64,000 nt of DNA from Rhodocyclaceae bacterium (GCA_016721505.1 JADKHX010000006.1:186001-250000), one strand, 5' to 3'; positions 15,792 to 24,916 are shown, numbered from the stretch's first letter. Numbers and translations: made by a program. The notes: generated from the sequence alone by a model not told the origin.

Positions 15792-16274
15792 TCACAGCTT
15801 GCCACGTCCCTGTGTAGCCGTATCAACACGCTGACGCAAACGCTGCCCCATCTCACGCGCCAACTGCAGTGCTATTCGCGAGGCAATCCGGGCGTGAGTT
15901 GACATCAGGGTTTGAAAATCAGGGCGAAACAAAACACCCAGCACAGTGGGCACTGCCGCCCGCGCTTGGGCTGCACGCGGCCAAGTATCAATCAAGGCCA
16001 TGTCACCAAAAAACTCGCCGTGACCTAACCGAGCCACCAAGCCCTCGCCTTCAACGTCGGGGTGGACAATCAATACTTCGCCGGAGAGCACTACATACAG
16101 GGCTTGTCCATCTTCGCCTTCGTCAAACACGACTTCATCGGCGAGATAACTGCGCTCGTGGAGCAGTCCATCGACGATACGCAGTTCGCGCGCTTTGAGT
16201 TGCTCAAACAAGGACACTGCGCGCAGCGTCTCAAGACGACCCGACAATTTGGCTTCACCAAATAACTTGACCAC
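15792..16274 (-). CDS. Cyclic nucleotide-binding domain protein
   Basis: 160 residues forming one CAP_ED-type domain. FDEGEDGQALYVVLSGEVLI and LGHGEFFGDMALIDTWPRAA make up the phosphate-binding cassette (G-E-x-x-G-D-M-A-L plus R-A-A). There is no DNA-binding helix-turn-helix, so it is not a complete CRP regulator. It may act as a cNMP-responsive partner protein. The cyclase at 669-2009 is a possible source of ligand in the same genome. The ATG is at 16274, and the permease gene begins 67 bp downstream on the same strand. Confidence 0.82.
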   Translation of the reverse strand: MVKLFGEAKLSGRLETLRAVSLFEQLKARELRIVDGLLHERSYLADEVVFDEGEDGQALYVVLSGEVLIVHPDVEGEGLVARLGHGEFFGDMALIDTWPRAAQARAAVPTVLGVLFRPDFQTLMSTHARIASRIALQLAREMGQRLRQRVDTATQGRGKL

Positions 16275-16340
16275 GGATTGGCTCCTCAGAATTTTGTGGC
16301 GATTCTAACCGTGGATCTGATGCTGGCATGCAGCGCTTTA

Positions 16341-16829
16341 TCAATCAAGCGCGACCAGCAGGGCCACCGCTTCAGCCGCGATGCCCTCGCCACGCCCGAC
16401 GTAACCCAAACGCTCGCTGGTCTTGGCTTTTATGTTCACTGCATTAAGTACCAGCGCCAAATCCGCTGCGATATTCGTTCGCATCGCATCCACATACGGT
16501 GCCATACGTGGCGCTTGAGCAATGATGGTGGCATCTACATTGCCGACTTGCCATCCCGCGGCATTCACCGCCTGCAATGCCGCGCGCAACAACGCACGAC
16601 TGTCCGCGCCTTGCCAGCGTGTGTCGGTGTCAGGAAACATGCCACCAATATCACCCAGCCCGGCAGCGCCGAGCAAGGCATCGGTAATCGCGTGTAGCAG
16701 TGCGTCTGCATCCGAATGCCCGAGCAAGCCAAGGTGATACGGGATTGTCACGCCACCCAGAATCAGCGGACGACCGCCGACCAGTGCATGCACGTCGCAT
16801 CCTTGACCTATCCGAAATGGAGCATTCAT
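16341..16829 (-). CDS. ispF: 2-C-methyl-D-erythritol 2,4-cyclodiphosphate synthase
   Basis: 162 residues, normal length. The N-terminal metal site is RIGQGCDVHALV; GHSDADALLHAITDALLGAA and DIGGMFPDTD are conserved substrate-binding parts. The C-terminal segment KTSERLGYVGRGEGIAAEAV is typical. It forms the cyclic diphosphate in the MEP isoprenoid pathway. Its ATG sits directly beside the end of the 236-bp mobile element that now separates it from ispD. Confidence 0.96.
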   Translation of the reverse strand: MNAPFRIGQGCDVHALVGGRPLILGGVTIPYHLGLLGHSDADALLHAITDALLGAAGLGDIGGMFPDTDTRWQGADSRALLRAALQAVNAAGWQVGNVDATIIAQAPRMAPYVDAMRTNIAADLALVLNAVNIKAKTSERLGYVGRGEGIAAEAVALLVALD

Positions 16830-17065
16830 CCTAGAAACCTCAGTTGGACGCGCCCGAGTGTGCGACTGGCGAGGCGGCTGGCAAGACGCGAGGAGGACGC
16901 AGGCTCCACCCCTGCTACGACGAGCAACGAAGTCAGGCGTCGCGCCAGTCGTGCAATCGGGTGCGTAGCGTGCGCACCCAATAGTCGAGCGGCTTTGATT
17001 GCTCGAAGGTTAGTGAACATGAAGGATCCCGATTGAAAACAAGCGGTCAACTGAGGTTTCTAGGG
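16830..17065. mobile_element. 236-bp MITE-like element between ispD and ispF
   Basis: Terminal inverted repeats CCTAGAAACCTCAGTTG (16830-16846) and CAACTGAGGTTTCTAGG (17048-17064), plus one extra base at 17065. It is flanked by the direct repeat TCAT at 16826-16829 and 17066-17069, which on the coding strand reads ATGA. The interior is rich in palindromes, including GGGTGCG..CGCACCC near 16960-16980, CGAGC..GCTCG, and CGACTGGCG with its inverted partner. It has no transposase gene, so it is non-autonomous. The frame 16826-17050 on the minus strand is not a credible gene. Confidence 0.85.
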
Positions 17066-17785
17066 TCATAGTGTCGCCCGCGATAACAAAATCATTTCCG
17101 CCAATTTGAAGTCCGCAGGATAAGTGACTTTTAGATTCGTCGCATCGGCTCCAATCAACTGTGGCTGCAACCCCAGTGCTTCAATCGCGCTGGCTTCATC
17201 AGTTACTTGTGGCGCAATATCGAGCGCCTTGCGCAGCACGGCATAGCGAAACATTTGCGGCGTTTGCGCCTGCCACAAGCCTTCGCGCGGCACGGTGGCA
17301 GCCACATAAGTTCTGTCTGTTGCTTGCCGGTCACCACGCTTCAGCGTATCGGCCAGCGGCATCGCCAGCAAGCCACCTACACTGGCGGCGTCGGCGGCAA
17401 TAGCGGCGATTAGATTTTCAATTTGCGCCACTGTCACACATGGCCGCGCCGCGTCGTGCACCAAAATCCAATCGTCAGCCGTCACCTGCGCGCTGATCGC
17501 CTGCAAGCCATTACTCACGCTCGCTGCGCGCGTTGCACCACCACAGCGAACTACGACAAGTTTGCTACCCAACACAGCCATTTCCGCTTGAGGCCAATCA
17601 CGATCTTCTGAATTAAGCACGACAAAGATTTTTTCAATTGCCGGCACTTGGCACAAGGTCGCTAAGGCATGCCAAATCATCGGTCGCCCTGCCAGTGGCA
17701 AATACTGTTTGGGAAGCGATGCCTCGGCTGCTACAGCCATCCGAGAGCCGCTACCAGCCGCTGGAATCAATGCGAAATAACTCAT
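17066..17785 (-). CDS. ispD: 2-C-methyl-D-erythritol 4-phosphate cytidylyltransferase
   Basis: 239 residues, normal length. The N-terminal nucleotide-binding motif is LIPAAGSGSRMA, with LPKQYLPLAGRPMIWHALAT next. WILVHDAARPCV and the C-terminal VTDEASAIEALGLQPQLI and NLKVTYPADFKLAE are family landmarks. It makes CDP-methylerythritol in the MEP pathway. The TGA stop is part of the duplicated ATGA at the edge of the mobile element. Removing the element and one ATGA restores a typical ispD-ispF ATGA overlap. Confidence 0.96.
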   Translation of the reverse strand: MSYFALIPAAGSGSRMAVAAEASLPKQYLPLAGRPMIWHALATLCQVPAIEKIFVVLNSEDRDWPQAEMAVLGSKLVVVRCGGATRAASVSNGLQAISAQVTADDWILVHDAARPCVTVAQIENLIAAIAADAASVGGLLAMPLADTLKRGDRQATDRTYVAATVPREGLWQAQTPQMFRYAVLRKALDIAPQVTDEASAIEALGLQPQLIGADATNLKVTYPADFKLAEMILLSRATL

Positions 17786-17869
17786 GCGGCGATTCTAACC
17801 AAGTCGCCGATAATTGCCTTGGTCACTAAACGGTTGCATCATGCGATCGGCGACAAGCGATGCAGCCTG

Positions 17870-17898
17870 ACGACTGTCAGGCAATGCAAACGTATAAT
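17870..17898 (+). promoter_or_regulatory. Predicted promoter of mfd
   Basis: A perfect -10 TATAAT lies at 17893-17898, 44 bp before the mfd start. No good -35 is visible around 17868-17875, so this is tentative. Confidence 0.35.
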
Positions 17899-17942
17899 TC
17901 CACATCTCCCGCCATATCGGCGATTTTGCTTCTGCTCCCGTC

Positions 17943-20900
17943 TTGAATTTGCCTTCGCGTCTATCGCCCGACCAGTCTTTGCGACCCAAGTCCGGGCAAC
18001 GAATCGACCTTCCCCATTTAGCTGCTTCCGCCGATGCGCTTGCCATCGCCGGGCTTGCTCGTTCTGAGCATTTGCTGGCAATCATCACCGCCAGCCCGCT
18101 GGAAGCGCAACGACTGGCGGAAGAAATCGCTTGGTTCGCGCCGGGCCTGCGGGTGAATTTGCTGCCTGATTGGGAGACCTTGCCATATGACAATTTCTCA
18201 CCGCATCAGGACTTAATTTCCGAGCGATTGGCTACCTTGCACGCCGTTACCCAAGGCGCGTGCGATGTGTTGATTACAGCGGCATCAACGGCGATCACGC
18301 GGCTTGCGCCACCGACGTTTTTGGCCAGCCACACGTTTTTCATGAAGAAGGGCGACCGGCTTAACGTCGAGAAACTGCGCGCGCAACTCACACTCGGTGG
18401 CTATCAACACGTCAATCAAGTCGTCACTGCGGGCGAATACAGTGTGCGCGGCGGCTTGATTGATTTGTTCCCGATGGGGACCGCATTGCCCTATCGCATC
18501 GAGTTGTTTGACAATGAAATCGAAACCATCCGCAGCTTCGATGTGGACTCACAGCGCACGCTTTACCCGGTACCGGAAATTCGCCTGCTGCCCGCGCGTG
18601 AGTTCCCTGCCGGCGATGTCGGGCGCACCAAATTCCGCCAGCGTTTCCGTGAGATATTTGAAGGCGATGCCTCACGCATTAGTCTTTACAAGGATGTTTC
18701 AAACGGCATTTTGCCGGCCGGTATTGAATATTTCTTGCCGCTATTTTTTGATAGCACGGCAACACTGTTTGACTATTTGCCACAGGGCACTTCGCTGCTT
18801 TTGCATGGCGACGTACCTGCCGCGATTGCAGAATTTTGGACGGATACCAAAGGCCGCTACAAAATGCTCGGCGGCGATCGCTCGCGTCCGGTGTTGATGC
18901 CGGAAGACTTGTTTCTGCGCGATGAGGAATTTTTTATTGCGGCGAATTTGTTGCCGCTCTACGTTCAGCGAGTTGGTGCTGAAATGCAGTGTCGGCTTAG
19001 TACAGCCGACCCGCTTCACGGGCACGAAGCGATGCTTCGTGAAACCCCCGCTCCGCCGCCGTCATCAGAGGTAAGCCTCCCTTCTCTCGCCGTCAACCGC
19101 AAAGCCGATGACCCACTGGCTGCTGTGCGAGCTTTTTTAAGCACAACAAAATGCCGCGTGTTATTACTCGCCGAATCTGCCGGTCGCCGAGAAACGCTTA
19201 ACGACTACTTAAGCGAACACGGTCTACGCCCTGCACCCTGTGCCAACTTTGCCGAATTTTGCGCGAGTGACAACGCGTTCATGCTCAGCACCGGCCCGCT
19301 ATCCGGCGGCTTCGTGCAGAGCAGTGAAACGCCGTTTGCCATCGTCACCGAAAACGAGCTTTACGCCGCCACTGCGCGCCCACGCGGACGACGCACCGAT
19401 GCCCGGCGGGCTAATTTGGAAGGTTGGCTGCGCGATTTATCCGAGCTGAAAATTGGCGATCCGGTGGTGCATGAGAACCACGGCATTGGCCGTTATTTGG
19501 GTTTGCTGCACATGGATTTCGGCGAAGGACTCACGGAGTTTTTGCATTTGGAATACGCCGGAGAAGCCAAGCTGTATGTACCCGTCTCGCAACTGCATGT
19601 GATCTCGCGTTATAGCGGTGCCGATCCCGAAACTATTCAACTGCACACTCTAGGTAGCGGCCAATGGGACAAGGCCAAGAAAAAAGCAGCCGAGCAAGTA
19701 CACGACACGGCGGCTGAATTGCTGCAGCTCTACGCCGTGCGTGCCGCGCGCGAAGGTCATGCCTTCAAATTCAATGCGCATGATTTGGAGGCATTTGCCG
19801 ACGGCTTTGGTTTTGAAGAAACGCCCGACCAAATCGCCACCATCAAGGCGGTAATCGAGGACATGACTTCGGGCAAACCGATGGATCGCTTGGTCTGTGG
19901 CGATGTCGGCTTTGGCAAAACTGAAGTCGCCATGCGCGCAGCATTCATCGCTGTGGCTGATGGCAAACAGGTCGCCATTCTTTGCCCAACGACCTTGTTA
20001 GCCGAACAACACTACCAAAATTTCGCTGACCGCTTTGCCAATCTGGCGGTGAAAGTCGCCGAGATTTCGCGCTTCAAAAGTGCCAAGGAACAAGCCGAGG
20101 CGATTCAATTACTCGCCCAAGGCAAGATTGATATTTTGATCGGCACGCATCGTCTGCTACAAAAAGATGTGCAGTTTGACCGCCTTGGTTTGGTGATTGT
20201 CGACGAGGAACATCGCTTCGGTGTGCGGCAAAAAGAAGCGCTCAAGACCTTGCGGGCTTCAGTTGATATCCTGACTCTCACTGCGACGCCAATTCCGCGC
20301 ACCTTGGGCTTATCGCTCGAAGGCTTGCGCGATTTTTCGGTAATTGCCACGCCGCCGCAAAAGCGTTTGGCGATTAAAACTTTCGTTGCCAAATGGTCTA
20401 GCGGTCAAGTTCGCGAAGCCTGTTTGCGTGAATTCAAACGCGGTGGTCAGGTGTATTTGTTGCACAACGAAGTCGACACCATTTTGAATATGAAGGAACG
20501 ACTCGAAACCCTATTGCCAGAGGCGCGCATCGTTATTGGCCATGGCCAATTGCCGGAGCGCGAACTGGAACGGGTGATGCGTGAATTCACCCAGCAAAAA
20601 CATAATCTCTTGCTCTGTTCGACCATTATCGAAACCGGCATCGACAACCCACACGCCAATACCATCGTCATTAATCGCGCCGACAAATTCGGCCTGGCCC
20701 AATTGCATCAATTGCGTGGTCGCGTGGGTCGCTCGCATCATCAGGCCTACGCCTATTTGCTCACCGATCAAGATGCCAAACCTAGCGCGCACGCGCAGCG
20801 CCGCCTCGATGCCATCTGCGCAATGGAAGAGCTTGGCTCGGGGTTTTTCCTCGCCATGCACGATCTTGAAATTCGCGGTGCCGGCGAAGTATTAGGCGAG

Positions 20901-21464
20901 AATCAAAGCGGCGAGATCCACGAAATCGGTTTCGCGATGTACACCAACATGCTCGGAGCTGCGGTGCGCGCACTCAAGAAAGGCGACGCGATTCCGGATT
21001 TGACTCAACCGCTGTCTGTCACCTCGGAAATCAATCTGCGCGTCCCTGCGCTGCTCACTAATATCTATTGCCCCGATGTGCACGAGCGTCTGACTTTGTA
21101 TAAACGGCTTGCCAACTGCGACAGCGATGATGATTTGCGCGATATGCAGGAGGAATTGATTGATCGCTATGGCGAGATGCCGTCGCAAACACAAGCTTTG
21201 TTGGAAACACATCGCATGCGCTTGCTGTGTCGTCGCTTTGGCGTCGCCAAGCTCGATGCTGGACCGAACAGTATCAGCTTGCAATTCATCAAGAATCCGC
21301 CAATTGATTCGGCAAATATCATTCGCTTACTCCAATCTGACCGGCAGATCAGATTGGCGGGACAAGATAAGTTGAGTTGGCAAAAATCTTCAGCTGATTT
21401 GAAAACTCGAATTGATGCGGTCAAGGAATTGTTTCGGAAATTGAATCCCGCTGGATTCAAATAG
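17943..21464 (+). CDS. mfd: Transcription-repair coupling factor
   Basis: 1173 residues, about 25 longer than E. coli Mfd. The order is UvrB-homology module (SEHLLAIITASPLEAQRLAE, NLLPDWETLPYDNFSPHQD), RNA-polymerase-interacting domain (LKIGDPVVHENHGIGRYLGL), RecG-like translocase with CGDVGFGKTEVAMRAAFIA and DEEH, TRG motif region, and C-terminal UvrA-binding domain. It removes stalled RNA polymerase and recruits UvrA. The start is TTG at 17943. Residues about 343-375 are encoded by a long copy of the dispersed repeat and look like an in-frame insertion between domains, which may explain the extra length. Confidence 0.95.
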   Translation: MNLPSRLSPDQSLRPKSGQRIDLPHLAASADALAIAGLARSEHLLAIITASPLEAQRLAEEIAWFAPGLRVNLLPDWETLPYDNFSPHQDLISERLATLHAVTQGACDVLITAASTAITRLAPPTFLASHTFFMKKGDRLNVEKLRAQLTLGGYQHVNQVVTAGEYSVRGGLIDLFPMGTALPYRIELFDNEIETIRSFDVDSQRTLYPVPEIRLLPAREFPAGDVGRTKFRQRFREIFEGDASRISLYKDVSNGILPAGIEYFLPLFFDSTATLFDYLPQGTSLLLHGDVPAAIAEFWTDTKGRYKMLGGDRSRPVLMPEDLFLRDEEFFIAANLLPLYVQRVGAEMQCRLSTADPLHGHEAMLRETPAPPPSSEVSLPSLAVNRKADDPLAAVRAFLSTTKCRVLLLAESAGRRETLNDYLSEHGLRPAPCANFAEFCASDNAFMLSTGPLSGGFVQSSETPFAIVTENELYAATARPRGRRTDARRANLEGWLRDLSELKIGDPVVHENHGIGRYLGLLHMDFGEGLTEFLHLEYAGEAKLYVPVSQLHVISRYSGADPETIQLHTLGSGQWDKAKKKAAEQVHDTAAELLQLYAVRAAREGHAFKFNAHDLEAFADGFGFEETPDQIATIKAVIEDMTSGKPMDRLVCGDVGFGKTEVAMRAAFIAVADGKQVAILCPTTLLAEQHYQNFADRFANLAVKVAEISRFKSAKEQAEAIQLLAQGKIDILIGTHRLLQKDVQFDRLGLVIVDEEHRFGVRQKEALKTLRASVDILTLTATPIPRTLGLSLEGLRDFSVIATPPQKRLAIKTFVAKWSSGQVREACLREFKRGGQVYLLHNEVDTILNMKERLETLLPEARIVIGHGQLPERELERVMREFTQQKHNLLLCSTIIETGIDNPHANTIVINRADKFGLAQLHQLRGRVGRSHHQAYAYLLTDQDAKPSAHAQRRLDAICAMEELGSGFFLAMHDLEIRGAGEVLGENQSGEIHEIGFAMYTNMLGAAVRALKKGDAIPDLTQPLSVTSEINLRVPALLTNIYCPDVHERLTLYKRLANCDSDDDLRDMQEELIDRYGEMPSQTQALLETHRMRLLCRRFGVAKLDAGPNSISLQFIKNPPIDSANIIRLLQSDRQIRLAGQDKLSWQKSSADLKTRIDAVKELFRKLNPAGFK
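18969..19050 (+). repeat. Long REP-like repeat, copy 4 (in-frame inside mfd)
   Basis: Begins GAGTTGGTGCTG, then GCAGT and the palindrome GTCGGCT..AGCCGAC, then CCCGCTTCACGGGC and the palindrome CGAAGC..GCTTCG. It matches the intergenic copy at 10700-10782 almost throughout but has no stop in the mfd frame. It encodes V-G-A-E-M-Q-C-R-L-S-T-A-D-P and onward. The head stem is degraded. Confidence 0.8.
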
Positions 21465-21510
21465 CGCCTAGTCCAACAAAACTTCACTAGCACCGACTAT
21501 CCTTCGTCAC

Positions 21511-22533
21511 ATGAGCTCTGAAACCAATTCATCCCGCGTCCGCATCGCGTCTTACCTGCTCGCCGCAGTGGCGCTGGTTACGATTCTGGCAGTGCACCTG
21601 CTGGCGTCGCTGTTCGCCGGACTATTGGTGTTCGAACTGGTGCATGTCATCGCACCCCGCCTAGAAAAACATTTCGCCACCGAGCGTGGCCGCCTGATCG
21701 CAGTGGCTTTACTCTCGGCGTTGGTGGTTGGTGGCTTCATCCTCGCCGTCATTGGCGCTATCGCATTTTTTCGCAGCGATGCCGGAAATCTTGCACAACT
21801 TAGCGAGCGGGTCGAAGGCATTCTCCATCAAATTCGCGCCGGCACACCAGACTGGCTGATAGACACGCTGCCGATCAGCTTCGATCAGTTGCAACAAAGC
21901 GGACCGCAATTGCTTCGTGATCACGCCGCCCAATTGCAAAAGATGGGCATGAATGCCGCGATTGGATTTGCCCACGTGGTGTTTGGCATGATCATCGGCG
22001 CGGTAATCGCGATACAGGAAACGACACATGCGCTCAATGCAAGGGCTCCAGCGCCTTTGGTGGTCGCCCTGACGGAACGCGTACAGAGACTTGCCGACGC
22101 GTTTCGTCGCGTGGTGTTTGCTCAGGTGCGCATCTCGGCGATCAACACCACCTTCACGGCAATCTATCTGATGGTCGCCCTGCCCTTGTTCGGTGTCCAT
22201 TTGCCGCTCACTAAGACCATGATCGCAATCACTTTTTTGGTCGGTCTGTTGCCGGTGATTGGCAATCTAATCTCCAACACCGTCATCCTGCTGGTCAGTC
22301 TGGCGCACTCACCACAAGTGGCAATTTCTTCACTGACCTTTCTGGTCGTCGTGCATAAACTCGAATACTTCCTGAACGCAAAAATCGTCGGCGGTCAAAT
22401 CAACGCACGCATTTGGGAGTTGATTACCGCGATGCTGTTGATGGAAGCGATCTTTGGCTTGCCTGGACTGGTTGCTGCACCGGTGGTTTATGCGTGGGTC
22501 AAGGAAGAACTGACACGAGTTGGTTTGGTCTAA
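21511..22533 (+). CDS. AI-2E family transporter (second permease)
   Basis: 340 residues, with an N-terminal hydrophobic cluster and paired membrane helices in the C-terminal half (THLPLTKTMIAITFLVGLLP-like region followed by VIGNLISNTVILLVSLAHSP). It belongs to the PerM/YdiK/TqsA superfamily, with no identifiable substrate. Sequence and length differ from the permease at 14627, so it is not a recent duplicate. It starts at ATG 21511, 46 bp after mfd. Confidence 0.78.
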   Translation: MSSETNSSRVRIASYLLAAVALVTILAVHLLASLFAGLLVFELVHVIAPRLEKHFATERGRLIAVALLSALVVGGFILAVIGAIAFFRSDAGNLAQLSERVEGILHQIRAGTPDWLIDTLPISFDQLQQSGPQLLRDHAAQLQKMGMNAAIGFAHVVFGMIIGAVIAIQETTHALNARAPAPLVVALTERVQRLADAFRRVVFAQVRISAINTTFTAIYLMVALPLFGVHLPLTKTMIAITFLVGLLPVIGNLISNTVILLVSLAHSPQVAISSLTFLVVVHKLEYFLNAKIVGGQINARIWELITAMLLMEAIFGLPGLVAAPVVYAWVKEELTRVGLV

Positions 22534-22559
22534 ATCAATTTCTACCATCTCTATTTTTC

Positions 22560-22587
22560 GCCAGTTGGTGCTGGTAACACGCCGTTA
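22560..22587 (+). repeat. 28-bp hairpin repeat, copy 5 (intergenic)
   Basis: GCCAG, TTGGTG, CTGGT, then AACACGCCGTTA. The small second stem TAAC/GTTA differs from other copies but still pairs. It lies in the 62-bp gap between the permease gene and aroG. Confidence 0.85.
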
Positions 22588-22595
22588 ATTTTCTT

Positions 22596-23663
22596 ATGCA
22601 AACCACAGAAAATCTAAATATCGAATCCTTCTCGCCGATGCCAACGCCAGAGGAGATACACGCTCGCGTTCCGCTTTCCGAAGCCGCTGCAAGCACCGTC
22701 ATTCAGGGCCGTCGTGCGCTTGAAGCAATTCTAGATCGCAACGACCCGCGTCTATTTGTAGTGCTCGGTCCCTGCTCGATTCACGACCCGATTGCCGGTC
22801 TGGATTACGCGCGCCGCCTCAAACAGCTCGCCGATAAAGTTCAGGACACTATGCTGCTGGTAATGCGAGTGTATTTTGAAAAACCACGCACATCGACCGG
22901 CTGGAAAGGCTATATCAACGACCCGCGCATGGACGACACTTTTCACATCGAAGAAGGCATGCAAAAAGCACGTGAATTTTTGCTCGCCGTCAATGAAATC
23001 GGATTGCCAGCCGGCACCGAAGCACTTGACCCGATTTCGCCGCAATATCTAGGCGATTTGATTGCCTGGACCGCTATCGGCGCACGCACGTCTGAATCGC
23101 AAACGCATCGCGAAATGTCGTCTGGTTTGTCCACGCCCGTGGGTTTCAAAAACGGTACCGATGGGACCTTGGATGCAGCCATCAACGCGATTATTTCGGC
23201 GGGAGCACCACATAGTTTTCTGGGTATCAATGCGCAGGGTCGCTCGGCTGTCACCCGCACACGCGGCAATAAATACGGCCATTTGGTGTTGCGCGGCGGT
23301 GGCGACCGACCCAACTATGACACGGTCAGCGTTGCGCTTGCCGAAGCCGCGCTGGCCAAGGCCAAATTGCCAAAAAATATTGTGGTCGACTGCTCACACG
23401 CCAATAGCTACAAGAAACCCGAACTGCAACCTTTAGTGATGCAAGATTGCGTCAATCAATTGCGCCTTGGCAATCGCTCGATAGTGGGGTTGATGATCGA
23501 GAGTTTCATCGAAGCCGGCAATCAACCCATACCTGCAGATTTGTCGCAGCTAAAATACGGCTGCTCGGTGACCGATGCTTGTGTCGATTGGGCGACCACG
23601 GAAAAAATAATTCTTGATGCGCATAGCGCGCTGAAAAATCCACTCATCCAACGCGCCACGTAA
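22596..23663 (+). CDS. aroG: 3-deoxy-7-phosphoheptulonate synthase (class I DAHP synthase)
   Basis: 355 residues, normal for AroF/G/H-type enzymes. FVVLGPCSIHDPIAGLDYAR holds the metal-binding Cys, and MRVYFEKPRTSTGWKGYIND, GARTSESQTHREMSSGLSTP and VDCSHANSYKKPELQP are family signatures. It condenses phosphoenolpyruvate and erythrose-4-phosphate at the entry to the shikimate pathway. Which aromatic amino acid inhibits it cannot be told from sequence alone. It is followed 11 bp later by the DUF1015 gene, suggesting one transcript. Confidence 0.95.
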   Translation: MQTTENLNIESFSPMPTPEEIHARVPLSEAAASTVIQGRRALEAILDRNDPRLFVVLGPCSIHDPIAGLDYARRLKQLADKVQDTMLLVMRVYFEKPRTSTGWKGYINDPRMDDTFHIEEGMQKAREFLLAVNEIGLPAGTEALDPISPQYLGDLIAWTAIGARTSESQTHREMSSGLSTPVGFKNGTDGTLDAAINAIISAGAPHSFLGINAQGRSAVTRTRGNKYGHLVLRGGGDRPNYDTVSVALAEAALAKAKLPKNIVVDCSHANSYKKPELQPLVMQDCVNQLRLGNRSIVGLMIESFIEAGNQPIPADLSQLKYGCSVTDACVDWATTEKIILDAHSALKNPLIQRAT

Positions 23664-23674
23664 AAGACTACGCC

Positions 23675-24913
23675 ATGACTCTCATCAAACCATTTCGCGG
23701 CCTACGCCCCGCTGCTGGCCGTGCGCAAGAAGTCGCCGCGCCGCCCTATGATGTACTCTCCAGCAGCGAAGCACGCATTCGCGCCGAGGGCAAGCCGCAT
23801 TCGTTTTTGCACATTTCAAAACCGGAAATTGACCTGCCCGCCGATACCGATCCCTACGCTCCCAGCGTGTATGCCAAGGCCGCCGAGAACTTGGGCACAA
23901 TGCTCACTGCTGGCGTTTTGGTGCGCGATGAAACGCCTTGCTACTACGCCTATCGGCTGAGCATGCCGACCGCCAATGGCTTGCATGTGCAGACCGGCTT
24001 GGTCGCTGCAGCATCGGTGGCGGAATACGATGCCAATCGAATTCGCAAGCACGAATACACCCGTCCCGATAAAGAAGATGATCGGGTGCGACAAATCGAA
24101 GCGCTTAACGCACAGACTGGCCCGGTCCTGTTGGCCTATCCCGAATCAGCTGCCGCCGATGCGCTGATTGCGGCGATCACCGCAAACGCCGCCGACGCGG
24201 ATTTGACCGCCGACGACGGGATTCGCCACGAGATATGGGTGCTAAGCGACGAAACAAAATGTGCTGCCATCACCAGTACTTTTGAAGGTATGGCGGCGCT
24301 CTACATCGCCGATGGTCATCACCGCTCAGCAGCCGCCTCGAGAGTAGCCGCAGCGCGTCGTCAACATGGCCACGAACTAGCTTCGGATTATTTTTTGACG
24401 GTAATTTTTCCACATCACCAAATGAAAATTTTGGACTACAACCGCGTTGTGAAAGATTTGAACGGGCTTGACCAGTTGGTGCTGGTGACACGCTGTCAGA
24501 CAGCGTTTGCGGTGGAAGAGAGTGCAGTTCGGGTACAACCATCTCAGGTGGGTGAATTCGGAATGTACCTCGGCGGCAAATGGTACAAACTGACGATCAA
24601 ACCGGAACTGGTTCCCAGCGATCCCGTCGCGAGTTTGGACGTGTCTTTGTTATCCGACCACCTACTCGCACCGATTCTGGGTATTGCCGATTTGCGCACT
24701 AACAAACGCATCGATTTCGTTGGCGGAATTCGCGGCTTGGGCGAGCTGGAAAAACGCGTCGATTCGGGCGAAATGGCGGTTGCCTTCGCGCTCCACGCCA
24801 CCGGCATGACGCAGCTGATGGCAGTCGCCGATAGCAGTAACGTGATGCCACCAAAGTCGACCTGGTTTGAACCCAAACTGGCCGATGGGCTGGTGTCACA
24901 CGTCTTGGATTAG
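23675..24913 (+). CDS. DUF1015 family protein
   Basis: 412 residues. Family landmarks are the N-terminal LIKPFRGLRPAAGRAQEVAA with PPYDVLSSSEAR, the central ALYIADGHHRSAAASRVAAA, and YNRVVKDLNGL. The biochemical role of DUF1015 is unknown; in some genomes it accompanies serine or one-carbon metabolism genes. Here it follows aroG closely. Residues about 266-275 (QLVLVTRCQ) come from a copy of the 28-bp repeat read in a different frame from the other intragenic copies. They occupy a variable loop without changing the expected length much. Confidence 0.85.
   Translation: MTLIKPFRGLRPAAGRAQEVAAPPYDVLSSSEARIRAEGKPHSFLHISKPEIDLPADTDPYAPSVYAKAAENLGTMLTAGVLVRDETPCYYAYRLSMPTANGLHVQTGLVAAASVAEYDANRIRKHEYTRPDKEDDRVRQIEALNAQTGPVLLAYPESAAADALIAAITANAADADLTADDGIRHEIWVLSDETKCAAITSTFEGMAALYIADGHHRSAAASRVAAARRQHGHELASDYFLTVIFPHHQMKILDYNRVVKDLNGLDQLVLVTRCQTAFAVEESAVRVQPSQVGEFGMYLGGKWYKLTIKPELVPSDPVASLDVSLLSDHLLAPILGIADLRTNKRIDFVGGIRGLGELEKRVDSGEMAVAFALHATGMTQLMAVADSSNVMPPKSTWFEPKLADGLVSHVLD
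24471..24498 (+). repeat. 28-bp hairpin repeat, copy 6 (inside DUF1015 gene)
   Basis: ACCAG, TTGGTG, CTGGT, then GACACGCTGTCA. The first stem is perfect. The second part extends to a longer palindrome ACGCTGTC-A-GACAGCGT. It is on the gene's strand but in another frame (Q-L-V-L-V-T-R-C-Q). Confidence 0.8.
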
Positions 24914-24916
24914 CTA

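Noticed and set aside
16826..17050. Open frame of 74 codons inside the 236-bp element
   Set aside because: It spans terminal repeats and internal palindromes, has no ribosome-binding site or recognisable domain, and includes part of the ispF start region; it is a by-product of the element.
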